Assembly: GCF_028372415.1 (NCBI RefSeq)
Contig: NC_092877.1
Coordinates: forward strand, 388,504,342 to 388,568,341
DNA: 64,000 nt
DNA from: Notamacropus eugenii
Lineage: Eukaryota; Chordata; Mammalia; Diprotodontia; Macropodidae
Direction of reading: 5' to 3'
The notes under the pieces are model-generated. The model saw only the letters and a list, made by a program, of their open reading frames with translations, did no database searches and was not told where the DNA came from. Positions 47,312-58,500 of the stretch are shown here, one piece after another. Each line of letters opens with the position of its first letter. Position 1 is the stretch's first letter. The position numbers and the translations under genes were made by a program.

Positions 47312-49054
47312 GTGAGTGCAGGCTCCTGGCCGGTTCCGGGCTGGGGGGGAAGTGAGCTCCTGGCTGCGGCCCATTTCGCGGTGGGAGGACTGCGAGGCTC
47401 GGCTGGGGCGGGAGCGGAATCTCACGCGGCTCCGGACGCGCTGAGCTCTCCTCTCTTCCGCAGACGACGCCGGGAACCGGCTGCGCTTCCAACTGGAGCT
47501 GGAGTTCGTACAGTGCTTGGCGAACCCCAACTACCTGAACTGTGAGTCCCCGAGGCTGCTGAGCTGGGTGCTAGAGGCGGCTGGGGAGGCAAGGGCAGGG
47601 TCCCGACTGTGTGTGGTTTTTATTGACAAGAGCAGGGCTCAGGGCACTAGGGCCAGCAGGTAGGGGAAACTGAATCTGCTGCCAGGGAATGATTTTGAGA
47701 CTTTGGGGTAATCCTGGGGCTGAGCTGCCCCAAGGCATTGAACATCATCCTTAGTCATACTCAGCACTGAGAAATGCCAAAATGCCCCAAGCTGTTCCCT
47801 TTTTCTACCCGAGCTTCGACTCTAGTAATTGAGCTTTGTTCAGCCTTTCTCTCCAATCACCTGTTCCTGCTTACCTCCTTATCTCTTTTCATCCATCCAT
47901 TTCAGTGTCCCTCCCTCCACCCCTTTCACTTTCTTAAAAGACCTAGCTGAGTAGTTGGTCTGGGATGGTGATCTGGCCTATCGGAGAGGGGCTGGCATGC
48001 CCAGCCCTGGGAGGGTTTCTCTTGTCTGCATCCTGTGGGTGAGCAGGTGGGCCCCAGAGTGACTTCTTTGTCTTCCAGTCCTTGCCCAAAGAGGGTACTT
48101 CAAGGACAAAGCTTTCGTCAATTATCTGAAATACCTGCTTTACTGGAAAGAGCCAGACTACGCCAAGTACCTGAAGTAAGTCTCAACAGCGAATTCTGAA
48201 TTTGGAAGCTGATGTTTTGCCTTAGAAGAAATAATACCTGACTGGCTTCCCAGGTGCCTTCTGGGGGTTGGCAGAGTGCCAGCTGTACTTCATCCTTAAC
48301 TCAGGCAGCTGTTGGGAGTCAGGAAAAGTCAAGTTGAAATGTGGCCTCAGACACTTCTAGCTGGGTGACCCCCAGGCAAGTCACTTCCCCAATGTCCTCC
48401 TGTTTATTCTACTGTATGAAGGGGATAAATAGCCCCTCCCTTCCAGGGCTATCAGGAGGAGCAAACGAGGTTATAATTGTAAAGTGCTTAGCACTGAGTA
48501 GGTATTTAAAGGGGCCTTCTTTTCCTCTCCTTTATCATAAAAGCACAAACTGAGGGTCACCTAACCCCATATGCAGAACATTCTCCCTTCCCTGCCCAGG
48601 GTCACTAGACACCAGCTCCTCCAACGGCCCTGCCCCCACCCTGTAGAACAAAAGTTCCATGACATCAGGTTGTCCCTACATTTGAATGATTTGAGAGAGA
48701 TGGCCTGTAACTGTCCCACTGAATTAGGGTAGATGGCCAAAGTTGCTGCCACTCCCCCCCTTCCCCACCTGATTACTGCACTTTGGGCTTGGCCCTCTCT
48801 GGGCCAATTCAGTGGCACGGTCATCCCTCCCCAGGTATCCCCAGTGCCTGCACATGTTGGAGCTGCTGCAATATGAGCATTTCCGAAAGGAGTTGGTGAA
48901 TGCCCAGTGTGCCAAGTTCATCGATGAGCAACAGATCCTGCACTGGCAGCATTACTCCCGAAAGCGGATGCGGCTGCAGCAGGCCCTGGCTGAGCAGCAG
49001 CAGCAGCAGCCTCAGCAGCACAGCACCAGCAGCGCCTCCTCTGCGGGAAAGTGA
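47281..49054 (+). CDS. MED31: MED31 (SOH1), Mediator complex subunit 31, complete, 4 exons
   Basis: Nuclear subunit of the Mediator middle module; the yeast homologue Soh1 binds the N-terminal part of Med7 and supports RNA polymerase II transcription. Join: 47281-47311, 47464-47541, 48079-48175, 48835-49054, 426 nt, 141 residues plus stop (human 131). The all-helical SOH1 core, from LRFQLELEFVQCLANPNYL to HWQHYSRKRMRLQQALAEQ, is almost identical to human. The N-terminus has MAAAVVMETSDDAG, one residue more than human. The C-terminus is longer and Gln/Ser-rich because of a CAG run (48995-49018) and SSASS. The first ATG has C at -3 (weak); the ATG at residue 7 has G at -3 (stronger), so leaky initiation is conceivable. 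Neighbour TXNDC17 converges from the right. Confidence 0.97.
47464..47541 (+). CDS. MED31: MED31 coding exon 2
   Basis: Starts the SOH1 domain (RLRFQLELEFVQCLANPNYL). Acceptor CTTCCGCAG, donor GTGAGT, phase 1 at both ends. Confidence 0.95.
48079..48175 (+). CDS. MED31: MED31 coding exon 3
   Basis: Encodes QRGYFKDKAFVNYLKYLLYW and the following KEPDYAKYL, the centre of the SOH1 fold. Human has KDPEYAKYL. Donor GTAAGT, phase 2 out. Confidence 0.95.
48300..48515 (+). repeat. MIR-class SINE in MED31 intron 3
   Basis: GGCCTCAGACACTTCTAGCT, CAGGCAAGTCACTTCCCCAA, and TTGTAAAGTGCTTAGCACTG are in order. Confidence 0.75.
48835..49054 (+). CDS. MED31: MED31 coding exon 4 with stop
   Basis: Residues 69-141: PQCLHMLELLQYEHFRKEL, the conserved C-terminal helix, then five CAG Gln codons, Pro, two more Gln, and a Ser/Ala tail before TGA. 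Confidence 0.96.
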
Positions 49055-49512
49055 GGGAGGGGAGCCTTCCACAGGCCCCTCCTAAAGGCTGCTCAGTGAC
49101 TCTCCAAACCACCTGGTGGCTTCTTTGTTCTAATTCCCAAACTGAAGCAAAGTAAAGTTCTTTGTCAGAAGGGGCCAATGAGGCAGCCTGAGTGTCTCAG
49201 CTGAGAAGGCCCGTTGGCCTTAAGGGGAGGACCGGGGACCTGCATGGCCTGCCGGGTGAGAAGGGCCACAATCATGGGCACAAGGTCGAATTCTCTGGCC
49301 CTGGGTGTGGGGGAGGCTTGGCCCAGACCTTGGGTGGGAATAACCAGAAACACAAATGACAAAGAAGCCCTTCCACCCTTCACCAAGGGCGCTGTATTGG
49401 CAGAACACTCATTAGGGGCGTTCTTGACATTATTTTGGCTAAAGTTACTATCACACAGTTGATTGCGAGGTTCCTTTACAATCGCGACATCGGCGCTGCC
49501 GGCGAAGCTTGC
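49055..49512. other. MED31-TXNDC17 tail-to-tail interval with 3' UTRs
   Basis: The stops are 458 bp apart. No AATAAA follows MED31; the variant AGTAAA at 49151-49156, followed by TTCTTTGTC, is the best candidate signal. For TXNDC17 the minus strand offers only AATAAT at 49434-49429. So both genes appear to use non-canonical signals, and the UTRs are short or slightly overlapping. Confidence 0.4.
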
Positions 49513-49584
49513 CTAATCCTCCTCTGAAAACAGCATCTCCACCAGGCTGGCTTTCAGACATTCCGCCTCCACCAACTTCTGAGG
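49513..49584 (-). CDS. TXNDC17: TXNDC17 coding exon 4 with stop
   Basis: [20 protein letters not shown] then EED and TAG. One acidic residue longer than human (SED). Acceptor CTTGTCTTCCAG. Confidence 0.95.
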   Translation of the reverse strand, partial: PQKLVEAECLKASLVEMLFSEED

Positions 49585-50377
49585 CTGGAAGACAAGCCCG
49601 GGAGTCAACCAAGGCTCCCCTTACCCTCCTCTCCACCCCGCCGTAAGTCAATCATTGACTTGGCGGTTCCCTGAGGGCACTTGGGCCGAGTTCCAGCTCG
49701 GCACCGCCCTCCACCTCCACATGCCCCCGGGCCCGGGCAGAAAAACAGCTGGGGAGGGAGAGGAGGCCCCCCAGGGGGCAGGGAGGCGGGGTGCCCCAGC
49801 CCGAGCCGAAGAAGGGGCCTGGCCACTCACCGTCCCGTACTTGAGCAGAGTCGGCACTGCCGTCAACTTGAGTTTCTTCTTAAAGTCATTGTTGGGATCT
49901 TTCCAGCTACGGGGCAAAAAGCGCGCGAGCCGTGGGTGCCGGGGCCCGGACCCTCCCCCCCCCCCCACACCCTGCCCCGGCGCCCCGCCCCGTCCCGGCT
50001 CCGAGGAGCACTTACTAGGGCCGGTCCCCGACTTGGCAGTAGATGAACACGGCGTTCTCGGGGATGTGTTTGAGGGCCTCCAGGACCACAGGCTCGGCTG
50101 CGAGGGGACGGAGAGAGGAAGGGGAGGTCACTGGCCAGGGGGAGGGAGAGGCCAGGGCCTGGGCGCGCGGGCTCGCTCACCGTCCTGGAGCCCCGGTCCC
50201 CCGCCCCCGAGCCTCAGTTTCCCCCGGCTCACCCTGCACGCAGTCCGGGCACCAGCTGCGGCCCTCGGCGTCCTTGTCGCCCGTGAAGTAGACGAAGATG
50301 GTCTTGTCCCTGTGCTGCTCCACCGCCCCGCAGAAGTCGCCGAAGCCCGACACGCGCACCTCCTCGCAGTGGGCCAT
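49513..50377 (-). CDS. TXNDC17: TXNDC17 (TRP14), thioredoxin domain-containing protein 17, complete, 4 exons
   Basis: Cytosolic 14-kDa thioredoxin-related protein; in known mammals it is reduced by thioredoxin reductase 1, reduces L-cystine and some protein disulfides, and damps TNF/NF-kB signalling via the dynein light chain. Join on the minus strand: 50377-50233, 50097-50016, 49906-49831, 49584-49513, 375 nt, 124 residues plus stop (human 123). The active site WCPDC lies at residues 42-46 with both Cys present. The fold shows [31 protein letters not shown], the cis-Pro segment [11 protein letters not shown], and the [10 protein letters not shown] end. It converges on MED31 and shares a short divergent promoter with KIAA0753, as in human. 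Confidence 0.97.
49831..49906 (-). CDS. TXNDC17: TXNDC17 coding exon 3
   Basis: [20 protein letters not shown] then LKYGT, holding the cis-proline that faces the active site. Acceptor CCCGTAG has a weak pyrimidine tract; donor GTGAGT. Confidence 0.95.
50016..50097 (-). CDS. TXNDC17: TXNDC17 coding exon 2
   Basis: [20 protein letters not shown] then QVGDRP and two bases of Tyr. Reading past the donor GTAAGT gives an immediate stop, which fixes the boundary. Confidence 0.95.
50233..50377 (-). CDS. TXNDC17: TXNDC17 coding exon 1 with WCPDC active site
   Basis: Residues 1-48 plus one base, from [12 protein letters not shown] to SWCPDCVQ. Cys43 is the nucleophile and Cys46 the resolving Cys by family knowledge. 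Donor GTGAGC. Confidence 0.95.
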
Positions 50378-50793
50378 GCCAGGCTAGGCTCACCGGGACG
50401 CTCTCTGGCCAGGGCGGGGCATCCACGTGGGGGGGCGGGGCAACAGCCACTTCCGGGGCTCCTCGCTCCGCCCAGGGCCGCCCGAGAGGCCGGAAGGCCT
50501 CGGCCAAGTTGCTACGGGAGGGCCAGACCAGCCCCGCCCCGCCCCCCTGACTGGAGGGGGGGGGGGGGGGGTTGCCCCTTCTCGGCTCCCGTCGATTGCC
50601 TCCCTCCTTAAGTTCCGGCTTCCCGGCAGCCCCTGCGTCGTTGTCCTGGTAACGAGCTGCGCGGCCGGAAACGCTGGCCCGATCGCCGAGAAGCTCCGGG
50701 AAGCAACTCTCGGAAAACCTGGCCGGAGGAAGTAGGGCCCGCTCCATCTCCCGTCTCCTCCCCTTTGCCCAGTTCGGGCCTCCCGGGGCCGCC
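50378..50793. promoter_or_regulatory. Bidirectional CpG promoter of TXNDC17 and KIAA0753
   Basis: Only 416 bp separate the two divergent start codons. The interval is CpG-rich, lacks a TATA box, has C-rich GC-box text (CCCCGCCCCGCCCCCC, 50531-50546) and an uninterrupted G16 run (50556-50571). The arrangement is the same as in human, so shared transcriptional control is likely. Confidence 0.75.
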
Positions 50794-50820
50794 ATGGGCC
50801 CCAGCAGCCTGCAAACCCAG
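50794..50820 (+). CDS. KIAA0753: KIAA0753 coding exon 1
   Basis: Nine residues, MGPSSLQTQ; human also begins MGP. Donor GTACCC is weak, but phase 0 joins directly to LQFNRNVP as in human. Confidence 0.85.
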
Positions 50821-53800
50821 GTACCCCCGCCCTGTGCACCGTCCTCAGCCACCGGCCGCCATCCGGAGGGGGTGGGGAAGGGTCTGTAGGACCCGCAGAC
50901 TCTGAGGAGCCTTCTGGAGACACCCATCCCTCTTGGGGGGGGGGGGGTCTGCCCGCGATCCCCGCCCCCACACACCCAGCAGGAAGCACCTACTGTGTGC
51001 CGGGCAGCGCTGGCGACTCAAGGAAAGCACACCCCCTCCCCTCCGTGGGGGAGAGGCCAGACCAGGCGGGAGGGAGTGGGGCGGCCAGCTTCTCCCCATC
51101 CACCCCAGCCACCAGCACCCCCCTAGTGTGCGGGGCACGCTCACGTATGTTCCTGCAGCTGTGCGAATGCATTTACATGCATGACCACACCGCCCACCCC
51201 CACGTCCACGTGTGACCTCACTCTGTCTCCCCCCACCCTCAGCTGCAGTTCAACAGGAACGTGCCGGCGCTGCCCGATAACCTGGCCGTCCGATACTCAG
51301 GCCCGCGCCCCATCATCATCGAGAAGCTGAGGCCCCCGGACAGCGCCAGCGCCCCCCCGCTTCTCAAAGGGCCCCGCCGCCAGGCCTCCATCCCCTTCAC
51401 CGTCGTGTCCGAAGAGAAGCTCAGCCTGGCTATCCGCTTGGCCAAAAGAGACGTCAAGAGAAAACAGCTTGGGGAGCTGGTGATGGGGGGCGCCCCCAAG
51501 CCCAACCTGAGCCGGACTGAGCTGACCAAGCAGCCTCGAGGCCCCCTCCCAGGCCGCCAGCGCCCCTCTCAGGCAGAAACTGCCAGTGCCAGGGCCAAAG
51601 TCCATGTCTCAGGGGTCCCTGGGGCCGACTCCCTGCCCATGAGGGACCCTGGCCCTCAGCCCCAGGCCCCGAAGGTAGGGAAGTCCCAAAGCATGCTAGA
51701 GCTCCAGCGGCTGCACAAAGAGCTGAGTGCCTGTCTCCAGAGGATGGAAGGGATGGCCTCCAAAGGTGAGGGAATCAGGCTCCCCAAGGTCAGCTCAAGG
51801 GCCACCTACGAGTCTGTATTTTTCTTGGAGGGGCTGCTTGGGCCTAATGGTGAATAGGCCTTTGGGGACCCTTCCTCTTTGTTCCCTGAGGAGGAGCCCT
51901 CTCAGGAAGCCTGTCCCCCTCCAGGCTTTTCCCCGTGGAATGTCCTTCCCAGGGTTTGATCATTGCTATTTGCAAGAGAAGTCTCTGGAAGAAGGCAGGT
52001 GGTGAGCCTCTCAGCCAAGCAGGAATCCTGTTCTTGGTGGGGGTGGGGGCAGAGAAGGGACAGAGCATGCAGGTATTGGAGAGCGGCTGGCAGCAGGGCC
52101 TTTGGGGCTGCCTCCTCCTCCTAATGCTTGGGTAGAGTCCCAGCGTGATGGCCTTACAATCTGGGGCCCCGTCAAAGATTCTATAGCCCTCATCACCTGC
52201 CTCTCACCCAGCTGGGGAAAATCTCCTTTCAGATAGACTGGAGGAAGACCTGGATCCAGCTGTGGCTGAGCGGAGCCGAGTGCGGAACCAGGAGCAGGCT
52301 GTCCGCACCGCCCGCACACTCTACGCTCTCCAGCAGCAGGTAGGGACCTCTTTTCTCTCGTGGGCCTGTTGGAGGCCCTCTTGATACCCACTCTGCTCCC
52401 CTCCCCTAGGTGGGCTGGCTCACCAAATGCCAGGGTCTGGGGATTTTTTTAAGGAATGTCTCACCCTTGCTATGCCCTCCCTGGATTCAAGGGCTCAGGC
52501 TCCCTTTGTTCTTCCTTCTGTCTCGCTCCTTGGCGCCTTTGTTGCCCCATGTCCTGCCCCAACCTGCTCAGGTCTGCTTCCTCCGCCTCAGGTGGCAAGG
52601 AATGTGAGACTTCATTTTACACAGAAAGGAGTTGAGGTGACTTGCACCAGGGTCACGGGGGAGGGAGTCTCCAAGGTAGGATTCAAAGCCATGTCTTCCC
52701 TTTATCTTTCTCATGACCCTTTCCTAACGTCTCCTCTGCCCTGAGCTTTTCTAAGTTTTAATTTTTTTATTACAAACAAATACATCTCTGTCTTGAAAGA
52801 CCTGAGAAGGTTGATGAGCAGCCATTTGTATGAAAAAGTGGATGCGTGAGGTTTCCCGAGCATGTCTCTGATTGTTCTCATCGTTAGACAAGACAGTAGA
52901 TTTCATGAGCAGTTTTGGTCTGTATCTTCACCTCAGACATGACTAGGCACAAATTAGGTCAATGGGTAGGATTTCAGCAGCTGTCAGAGTGGGTGGAGAG
53001 GCATTCTAGGGGTAGAGAATACCCTGAGCAAAGATGTGGAGGCAGGAGAATGCCTGGTGTCCAGTTTGCCCAGAGGACAGCACCCATGGAGTGGGGTCGG
53101 AGGGTAGAGCAGTCTGAGGGCTCCTGCAGGTGCTTGATAGGGGGCCCCTGAGTGAGGATGGGGGCAGCAAACCAAGGATATCTGTTCTTTGGGGCCTAAC
53201 ATCTGGAGAGTGATTTGGGGGGACCTAGAATCTTCTAGTCTGCTCTTCCACATATGCACCCCTCCCCCCCAGAAAAAGGACTTGGTTGGTTTTTTCATGG
53301 ATCAAATGCTCACAGAATGGCTTGGGCCCAGGAGCTGAGAAGCAAAAGGGCCAGTGGGACTCATTCCGAGGTCCCAGAAGTCTCCCCTTGGTTCCTCTGT
53401 TTGGAATGGAGAAATGAGGGCGCCTTGGCGAGAGTACAAGACTAAGCATGTCCAGTCAGAGTTATAAACAGAGGAGACTGGAGGAGAGAGGCGCTTGTCC
53501 TGTCTCCAAGCAACGTCTGAGGAGGGCACCATCCACACTGATCTCAGCATTTTCACCATGAGAACGTTGGGAAGAAACCAACTCTGCAGACAAACAAGCA
53601 GGAAGCCAGCTGGGGAGCTGGTCCCACCAAAGGAGGAGCTCCTCCCTCCTCCCCGGGGGACTCTCCAAAGGCCCACCTTCCTTCCTTTGCTCTGTGGGTG
53701 AAACTCCACCTGCATCAGCACCCCCCCCTCCTCCTGCTGAGCTCTGACTGAGGTGGGGGTCCCGATGCTGAGGCTCTGCTGCCTGGTGGCCTCATTGGTA

Positions 53801-55500
53801 GAGGTGGGCTGAGAGCTGGAAGGAGGTCAGCCTCTCTGGGCTTGGCTGGCATCAGGCCTGTCTGTACTCTTTCCCCTCCGTGGCCTCCTGAGGTGGCCAC
53901 CACTGACCTGACCAAAACCATGAGTAGAGAACATGAGGATAATCCAAGCAAGCAGCTCTGAGAGTCAAACATGGTGAGAAGCTCCCCAGAGAGATTACGG
54001 CAGCCCAGCTGAGGCTGACAGGGAGCAGCCCAGGCAAAAACATGTAGGTGGGAGATGACCAGTTGGTCTGAAATGTACAGAGAATGGCCGATGGGGAGAA
54101 CTAGGGAATTGGTACAGAAAGATGGGTCAAAGAAATACCAGGCAGAAGAGTCAATGATTTGGTGTGGAGCATGGTCTGGACACAGGAAGACCAGTCAGAA
54201 GTCCATTGCAGTCGTCTGGTCAGAGGGGACGAGGGCCCAAATCAGGGAGGTGGCTCTTTGTGTGGAGGGAAAAAGATGGAGGACCGAGGTTAGCTACCCA
54301 CTTGGGAGGCAGACCAGGAATTTGGTTTTGGATATGAAGAGCTCAGGATGTCGTTATTAAAGATCTACGTGGACACTTTCCCAGACCTAAAGTCATGGTA
54401 AAAGGTCTATGGAGAAGTTCTTGGATAGGAAGGATAAAGACCATGGGCCTGGGAACGGGGCAGAGCTGGTAAGTGGCGTCTGGCCCTTCCAGCTTGGAAA
54501 CCCCCCCTCATGGTGCCTGGGGAGGAGCCTGGAACATATGTATATGGATTTCTGATGAGCTTCTGTGGGTGTTAATTAAATGAGATTTTCAGGAAAAGGG
54601 CCCGAATGGCAGAGACTTGACCAGCAGTGACCCTTCCAGCCAGCCAAGGCCCAACCAGCACCCTGTGCTGATGTCAGGGGTGGGGGTGGGCACCTCCTCA
54701 CACAGCTGATCCACCCACTCCTGAGGGCTCTTACACCGTCTTATTTGGTTTTGATTAATTGTGACATTCTTAAAATGTCACACAATGCACACAAAAGAGC
54801 AAAGACTGAATTTCTCCATGAAGAAGCCCAACAAAATCTTGGCATCTGGATCTTCCAGGAAGACTGCAGTGGACTGAGGGAGCCCAGTAAATCCTAGAAA
54901 CTCACCTCAGGGATGACCGGGGGCAACTGCTCCTTCTGAGGAGACTGCCTGGTGCCTTCCCTGTCCGGTTTATGTCCCAAGGATGTAGGTGGAGCTGGTG
55001 AAGGAGCTTCATCCGAGCTCTGTGACTGCTGGAAAGAAAGGCGGGCACCCTGGACAGTGGCACAGCTCCTGGGCCTGTGGTTGGAGTCGGCTGCACTTTG
55101 AGGGCCTTTTTTCCCTGGAAATCGGCAGAGGTTTAGCACTCACACAGTCAGAACAGGAACTTGACCTTGGCTCCAGTCTAGGAGAAGCTCCTCCCTGCCA
55201 TGCACACTCATATGCGCCCTCTCACATGCATGCACACACATGCAGTTAACAGTACAGGCACACGCAGTGACACATACCCTCATGTACACACACATGCAAT
55301 ACACATACCTTCACATGTACCTAGATACAGTACATCAATTCATACACATGTAGACACTTGCACATATGCACATGCAATACTACACTCATGCATACAGATG
55401 TACACACAGCACATGCATGTATACACGCTTGCATATGCAACATACATACACTCAAACAGCACAGGTGCTCACACACATGTACTCACACTCAGATGCACAC

Positions 55501-55552
<52 letters not shown>

Positions 55553-58500
55553 TTGTCCCTCACAGCTGATTCAGAGGGCTGATGGCAATACCACCAATCA
55601 TGTGCCCCTACCCTGGGTTTACACTGGGCCCCCTTGTCCCCACCAGCTCTTCAAGCCCACTCTCCTCACCTGTTTTTTTCTCTTCTAACGAACAGGTTAA
55701 AGAAATCCAGGAGGAGCTGGCTAAGTTAAGTCCTAATAGAATCACGCACACTAAGAAGGTAAGGCCAGGAGGGTTGGTCACACCTTGAGCCCTGGGGGGG
55801 GGGCAGGTTCTCAGCAGCCCGTATCTCCCATTTTCACCAGTCCAGGGCCATGTCTCGATTGGCGGCTGCCCACCGTGGAGCCATCCGAGCCTTGCGGATG
55901 TTTGTCAGTCAGTTCACAGACTCAAAGGAGCAGGTGGTTTCTGAGCGCTACAGAGAGCTGGGCAATCTCATTCGGCAGCTTTCCATCTGCTCCACGAGAC
56001 TGGACGCTGATCCTTCTGTCCCAGTTGTGGTCCTCGATCTCCTGCAGCAGATTGAGGTATGGCCGTGGGGAAAGCGGGCAGGTGTGGGTCCTCGAGAGAG
56101 CACCAGCTCCATCACTCAAACTTGAGTCCTTCCTCTCTGGCCCCTCCTGATGGAATATAAGCCTAGCAAAAAGCCATATTAACCTGCTCCCTAGAGCTAT
56201 CCTTGTTATAGATGAGGAAGACCCTGTATATACGTGTGATTGTGGTGATGGGGATGCAGGCTGGGGGTGCTCCCTGCCGAGGCCAGACTGGCCCACATCC
56301 TCAGAAAGGTGGGTTGCTTTGTTAGAGTACATCGAACAGATGGGATGAGTGAGCCCCACTTCAGGCTCCCCCTCCACACCCCTCTCCCCCTTCTGCTGCA
56401 CCTCCCCCCCATTAGACGATAGGCTTCAAGGGCCCTGTGTCTGGCTCTTCTTTCCCCCTCCCCCCATCTATTTCCATAAATTACCAGGTAGCTGGCCAGC
56501 AACCTCAAGGGCTCCCTCCAAATCTGCCTGTACTCAATGGATTTCCAGGCCTTTCTTGGGCTCTGGTCTGTCTGTGTAACCTTTCATTCCAGCTTGTGTG
56601 TGTGTAGGTGTAGGGGAGGGTGCCAGGGGCACTTAGAAGTGTTACTCTTCAGAGCCTTGAGGGGAAGCCAGATCATCTTTCCAAAAGTTAATCGTGGAGG
56701 ATTTTGGGGTTTTGCCATGGTACTGGAGAAGTTGGAGGAGTTTGTAGTTTGTCCTCCTAGTGATTTGTCATCGGCCACAAAAAGGCTCTGAGCCTTCATG
56801 GTAGCTAGCTTGGGGCCAAAGAAACCCCCCTTGTGAAGGCCTGGTGGTGTGGGAGATGGGACGCAGTAGTTGTTGATCTCCTAATGAGCTGCCATTCCGT
56901 GCCAGGTCATTTGATTTTTAAATGTCCCTTTTTAGGGCTAAGCTTCGTGCTGGTTACAAATCAGTCCTATAAAGTGCTCATTTGAGTGGTTGAGATTTCC
57001 CTGTTTTTGTCTTTAAAGATTGTCACATTCTGTGACCTAAGGGCATTCCTGTGCAGGAGGCAGATGGTGAAGAGGGTGTTTGATAGCTGGAGAACAGCAT
57101 TGATTTCTCACTGATTTCACAGAGTTTCTTGATGAGTTGAAGAATCCCTTTGCCAGGGGCTGCATGGGGGCCACTCATCTGGACCTTTGAGTGTGTCTTG
57201 AGTCTTTGGAAGATAAGTTTCGTGTTTCCTGGCAGGAGTTAGATTCCCTCCTGGAAAGGAAACAGTCACTTGGAAAGATAAAGAAATGCTTCCCCAGAGT
57301 TCGAAGCCAATCTCCGCTGGGTTTCCCAATGGCCTTGGAGAAGTCTTTTAGCACATCCCCAGTGAGAGAAAGGAAGCCCACGGTGGCGAAGGAGAAACTT
57401 GCGCAGGAAGGGAGGCGGCCTGTCATGCACAAGCTCCCGGAGGGTGAGTCTAGCTGGCTGGTCTCAGTGGGGCTTCTCTTGGAGGTAGCCTTCCCTGGCT
57501 TGGATGACATTGTGCTCCTGGAACCTCATGGACCTTCAGGAGTGCCTTTCAGTAATATGGGAGTGGGAGGAAGCCCTGCTTAGTCTCTCTCCATATGGTC
57601 AGGTCCTCCCATGCCTGGAGCCAGAGAGCCTCTTCTTAGCAAAGCCCCCAAGCCTGGGCTTCAGGAAGTTAGACTCCTCCTCAGGGATCAGAAAGAAGGG
57701 ACCCAGGCCAAAGAGGCCTCAGGAGCAACCATAGGTTGCCCATTCCTCTCTGTCCAATAACACATGAACTTCCCTGAGGAGGACAGCAGGTGGCCAGCTG
57801 CCCAGAGCTGCTCCACACAAAGTGGCTGTAGAGAGAGCCCTCCAGTGGCCAGTCGATGCAGTTGGAGGCAACCTTGCTGTTTCCAGCCCCCATACTTGGC
57901 CTCTTATGGCCTACTGAGCAATACCTGATGGTTTGGGTGCCGCATGCAGACCCTCAAGTGGTAGTGGGGTGCAGGAGAGATGGGGGGCCTCCCTCAAGTA
58001 AGCAGGATGGTGCTTCTTCCTTGGCCCAGGAGGGCCAGGCTGGAGTCATCTCAGGAAAAGAAGGGGCAGCAGGTAGGAAGGAGCATGCTTTGGGCTCTCT
58101 GGGCGCTTGGATGGTTTGGCCCCTCACTTTACATTTGAGGAGCTGAGATGCAGGGAGCTCGACTGAAGGAGAGACATAGAGCTGGTTTGAACCCTGGCTC
58201 TCTGGGCTACTTTGGCTCTCTCTGTTCTCAGGGGGAGTGGAAGAGAAGGCCCCAGGGCTTCCTTCCCCCTGAAGCTCCCTTCCTCTCCATCTTCCTTTCT
58301 TTGTTTATTTTGTGTCTCCATCTGTGGGTCCTGCAACCAAGGCCTGGTGAGGAGTGTGCCCAGTTTCAGCTGATGCCAAAGTCGGGGACTCTGGGTGGGC
58401 AGCCTCCCTAGCTCAGGATGCTGGCCTCAGTGCTGGGAGTCCCGCAGGCCCTTGGCTGGCCTGGGAGGGGGTGGGTCGCAGCCCTTGGCAGTTGCAGGTT

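Larger units (their letters stand above)
52340..55695. other. KIAA0753 intron 3
   Basis: 3.4 kb. Contains a reverse MIR fragment (about 52605-52710), ancient-repeat text at 53.0-53.2 and 53.96-54.43 kb, the splice-bounded minus-strand open frame at 54908-55117, and the CA-rich block at 55198-55550. Confidence 0.5.

Noticed and set aside
49655-50611. 318-codon plus-strand open frame
   Set aside because: It lies antisense across TXNDC17 exons 1-3 and their GC-rich introns. Its Pro/Gly/Arg composition is what high GC produces, and there is no family match or splice logic.
50229-50975. 248-codon minus-strand open frame
   Set aside because: Spans the CpG-rich shared promoter and TXNDC17 exon 1 in another frame; GC-bias artefact.
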